The notes beneath the pieces were generated by a model. That model did not search any database. It saw nothing but the letters and a program-made list of their open reading frames with translations, and had not been told where the DNA came from. A stretch of DNA of 16,431 nt from assembly GCA_900547345.1 (NCBI GenBank), contig URGG01000041.1, positions 1-16,431 of the forward strand, read 5' to 3'. The stretch comes from an uncultured Collinsella sp. (lineage in GTDB: Bacteria > Actinomycetota > Coriobacteriia > Coriobacteriales > Coriobacteriaceae). A program made the translations under genes and the position numbers. Shown one piece after another: positions 15,127 to 16,431 of the stretch. The stretch's first letter is position 1. Each line of letters starts with the position of its first letter.

Positions 15127-15226
15127 CAGTGTAGCCCGATTGCCACAGACATATCGGTTAACGGAGGGAAGAGGGGATGTGGGGGACGGAATACGTTGCA
15201 GCCCCATCCCAGCAACATCAGGGGAA

Positions 15227-15285
15227 TGTCTCGATCTGTAACAGTTACGGGCTCAAACAGCCGCCAAACGTTACAGATTGAGACA
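15227..15285. repeat. 59-bp palindromic element, copy 7
   Basis: Left arm TGTCTCGATCTGTAACA (consensus); right arm CGTTACAGATTGAGACA. The centre has TCAA at positions 27-30. It lies between two minus-strand genes, 35 bp past the stop of the unknown gene. It has the same polarity (left-arm CTCGATC, right-arm ATTGAG) as the copies flanked by plus-strand genes. Confidence 0.88.
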
Positions 15286-15320
15286 AAGTCAGGGCTGTAG
15301 GGCGGCACCAGTCACATCCC

Positions 15321-16028
15321 CTACTCCCATTCTTGTTCGTAGATGTTGAGGGACTTCACGTAGCGCCCCTGGGCGCCCATGATGTCGCGGACCAGGCGCA
15401 AAAAGAAGCTGACGCACGAGGTGTCAAAGCCGTCCTGCAGATCCTCGGGATGCACCGCACCCGGTCCATCGACCGCCGTGTCACTCAGGCGCGCGATGTC
15501 ATACAGATAGAGCTGTCCCGCCGTCAGCCAGACATCGTCGACGCAGGCGAGGCGCACCGCGATCGCGCCGTCGCTCCAATGCTCCTTTTGCACGATATGC
15601 GGGTCGTAGACATCAAAGCGAAGGTCGGCGCGCGTATCCTTCAGCGCAACCATGCCGTTCGCAGGATCCTTGTCCAAAATGCCAAAGCGCGAGAAATACT
15701 GTGTGTCGCGCACCTGCTCGAGCCGCTTAAGCGAGGCAGGCGAAAGCGATGCCGGCGGCTCATCAACATACAGCTCGAGCAGCGTCTTGCCATGGCGATA
15801 GGGGCGCTCGAAGAGCAGCCAATCGGTAAACGCCATGTTGTAGGCCATGATTTCGTTTTGGGAAGGCTCGGTGCGATAGCTGAGCCACGGGTCGACAATA
15901 ATCTCAAACTGCTCGCGCGCCGGCTCCAAAAACTGAAACTTCCGCAGCATCCAAAAATGGGCCATGTCGGCAATATCGTTGCCGACGGCTTCGGCCAGAT
16001 GAGCTCGGTCTAAAACGTGGTCAGTCAC
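15321..16028 (-). CDS. Hypothetical protein, 235 residues
   Basis: I do not recognise the family. The protein is acidic and rich in aromatic residues (MAHFWMLRKFQF, FTDWLLFERPY), with no signal peptide or membrane segment, so probably cytoplasmic. The first ~110 residues look helical and the middle (about 130-180) alternates like beta strands. The start is GTG 16028: GAGGAGG ends 5 nt before it. The nearer ATG at 16034 would be followed by CCG and a stop. This ribosome site may be masked by an upstream CCTCCTC (see 16034-16075). The next gene on the strand, the amidohydrolase, is separated by a 59-bp element and its own likely promoter, so a shared operon is unproven. Confidence 0.85.
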   Translation of the reverse strand: MTDHVLDRAHLAEAVGNDIADMAHFWMLRKFQFLEPAREQFEIIVDPWLSYRTEPSQNEIMAYNMAFTDWLLFERPYRHGKTLLELYVDEPPASLSPASLKRLEQVRDTQYFSRFGILDKDPANGMVALKDTRADLRFDVYDPHIVQKEHWSDGAIAVRLACVDDVWLTAGQLYLYDIARLSDTAVDGPGAVHPEDLQDGFDTSCVSFFLRLVRDIMGAQGRYVKSLNIYEQEWE

Positions 16029-16033
16029 GGCAT

Positions 16034-16075
16034 CCTCCTCAAACTGATGAACCTCAATTTGAGCTTACGAGGAGG
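16034..16075 (-). promoter_or_regulatory. Possible Shine-Dalgarno-masking hairpin
   Basis: In the minus-strand leader, CCTCCTC (16075-16069) can pair perfectly with the ribosome site GAGGAGG (16040-16034) of the 235-residue gene. A competing pairing of CTCAAA (16063-16058) with TTTGAG (16043-16038) covers the first half of the same site. This could make translation depend on temperature or a ligand. Confidence 0.4.
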
Positions 16076-16123
16076 GTGGGCAGCCACTGTCAGCACGGAC
16101 AAAATAGGCCGCCGGCTGCAAAC

Positions 16124-16159
16124 CAACTGCTGACCAAACACTTGACGGGACACTTGACC
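16124..16159. repeat. Three 12-bp imperfect direct repeats
   Basis: CAACTGCTGACC, AAACACTTGACG and GGACACTTGACC lie head to tail with no gaps and share CTKGAC near the end. They lie about 96 bp upstream of the 235-residue gene and could be spaced binding sites for a regulator. Confidence 0.55.
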
Positions 16160-16324
16160 GAATATGCGCGCCGCAACAAAACCGCAGGTAAACATAGACG
16201 GCCAACCCGCTCTTTTGAGCCAGATGCCCGTAGCCACCACAGAAACAACAGGTGACCACAGCCCAAGAAGTCGACAAATGAACACCCGTACGTCGGCAAA
16301 CGAACAAATCGGTCGCAAACCCGC

Positions 16325-16391
16325 AAGGAGTGTCCCCGAATGCCGGCACATAAGGAACGTCCCCAGCTGCCGGCACTTGGGTGTTCCTATA
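16325..16391. repeat. REP-like doublet with AAGGA-GTCCCC-GCCGGCAC units
   Basis: Two 25-bp units (16325-16349, 16352-16376) share AAGGA, GTCCCC and TGCCGGCAC in the same positions. The second is followed by GTGTTCCTAT (16381-16390), partly complementary to its AGGAAC start. It is a different repeat family from the GGTGCA type at 12997-13087. Confidence 0.7.
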
Positions 16392-16431
16392 GTTTTGTCA
16401 ACCGTCGGGGCTACTCCCGGTAGGGCACCCG

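Larger units (their letters stand above)
16029..16431. other. Intergenic region with short repeats, 403 bp to window edge
   Basis: I see no gene I can support. Leftward frames of about 100 residues cross it but overlap repeats, are Cys-rich and lack ribosome sites. By hand count of 16141-16320 the plus strand is poor in T (about 12%) and rich in A. It holds the leader of the 235-residue gene, three 12-bp direct repeats and a REP-like doublet. Confidence 0.55.

Noticed and set aside
13699..15300. A plus-strand open frame of about 533 codons opposite the amidohydrolase
   Set aside because: His/Arg-rich shadow translation that also runs through the 59-bp element at 15227-15285. The minus strand carries all amidohydrolase metal ligands.
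16025..16376. Minus-strand frames of about 100 codons right of the 235-residue gene
   Set aside because: Overlapping frames in this stretch compete, are Cys-rich, start inside REP-like units and lack ribosome sites. A real gene is not excluded, but nothing supports one.

Overview
The window looks like chromosomal DNA of a high-GC Gram-positive gut actinobacterium of the class Coriobacteriia, most likely Collinsella or a close relative. The reasons are GC-rich codon choice, strong Shine-Dalgarno sites, a sortase-anchored LPITG surface protein, a CsoR-type copper operon, an actinobacterial-style kinase/FHA pair, and GGGGACAG-type REP repeats between genes. The genus is inferred; there is no rRNA or other marker here to prove it.

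Layout. (1) 1-2017, minus strand: a DEAD-box RNA helicase with a long Arg/Gly-rich tail that runs off the left edge. (2) 2018-2605: an intergenic region with two copies of a 59-bp palindromic element and a promoter. (3) 2606-5824, plus strand: an FHA-domain protein, then a membrane-anchored Ser/Thr kinase with a DUF6273-like ectodomain; a hairpin terminator and a long palindrome lie between them. (4) 6065-9400, plus: a 1111-residue cell-wall-anchored protein with a CAP/SCP domain between two long Ala-rich coiled coils. (5) 9401-9900: a terminator, three 59-bp elements in tandem, then a promoter overlapped by a CsoR-type operator. (6) 9901-12996, plus: copper efflux operon copA-copZ-csoR, with a large hairpin before copZ and another before csoR. 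(7) 12997-13616: a REP cluster and a small two-TM zinc-ribbon membrane protein. (8) 13680-16028, minus: an amidohydrolase and an unrecognised 235-residue protein, converging on the plus-strand genes at a bidirectional terminator. (9) 16029-16431: non-coding sequence with short direct repeats and a second REP type.

How the genes work together. CopA exports Cu(I), CopZ carries it in the cytoplasm, and CsoR would repress the whole operon through the operator at 9826-9842 and release it when copper binds. The FHA protein and kinase are plausible partners in phosphothreonine signalling.

The most unusual content is intergenic. Seven copies of an exactly 59-bp element occur, with conserved 17-bp inverted arms, variable 25-bp centres and one fixed polarity; adjacent copies lie 80-81 bp apart. 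There are also three unrelated long hairpins in front of genes: a symmetric 100-nt one before copZ, a perfect 20-bp-arm one before csoR, and a 19-bp-arm one before the kinase.
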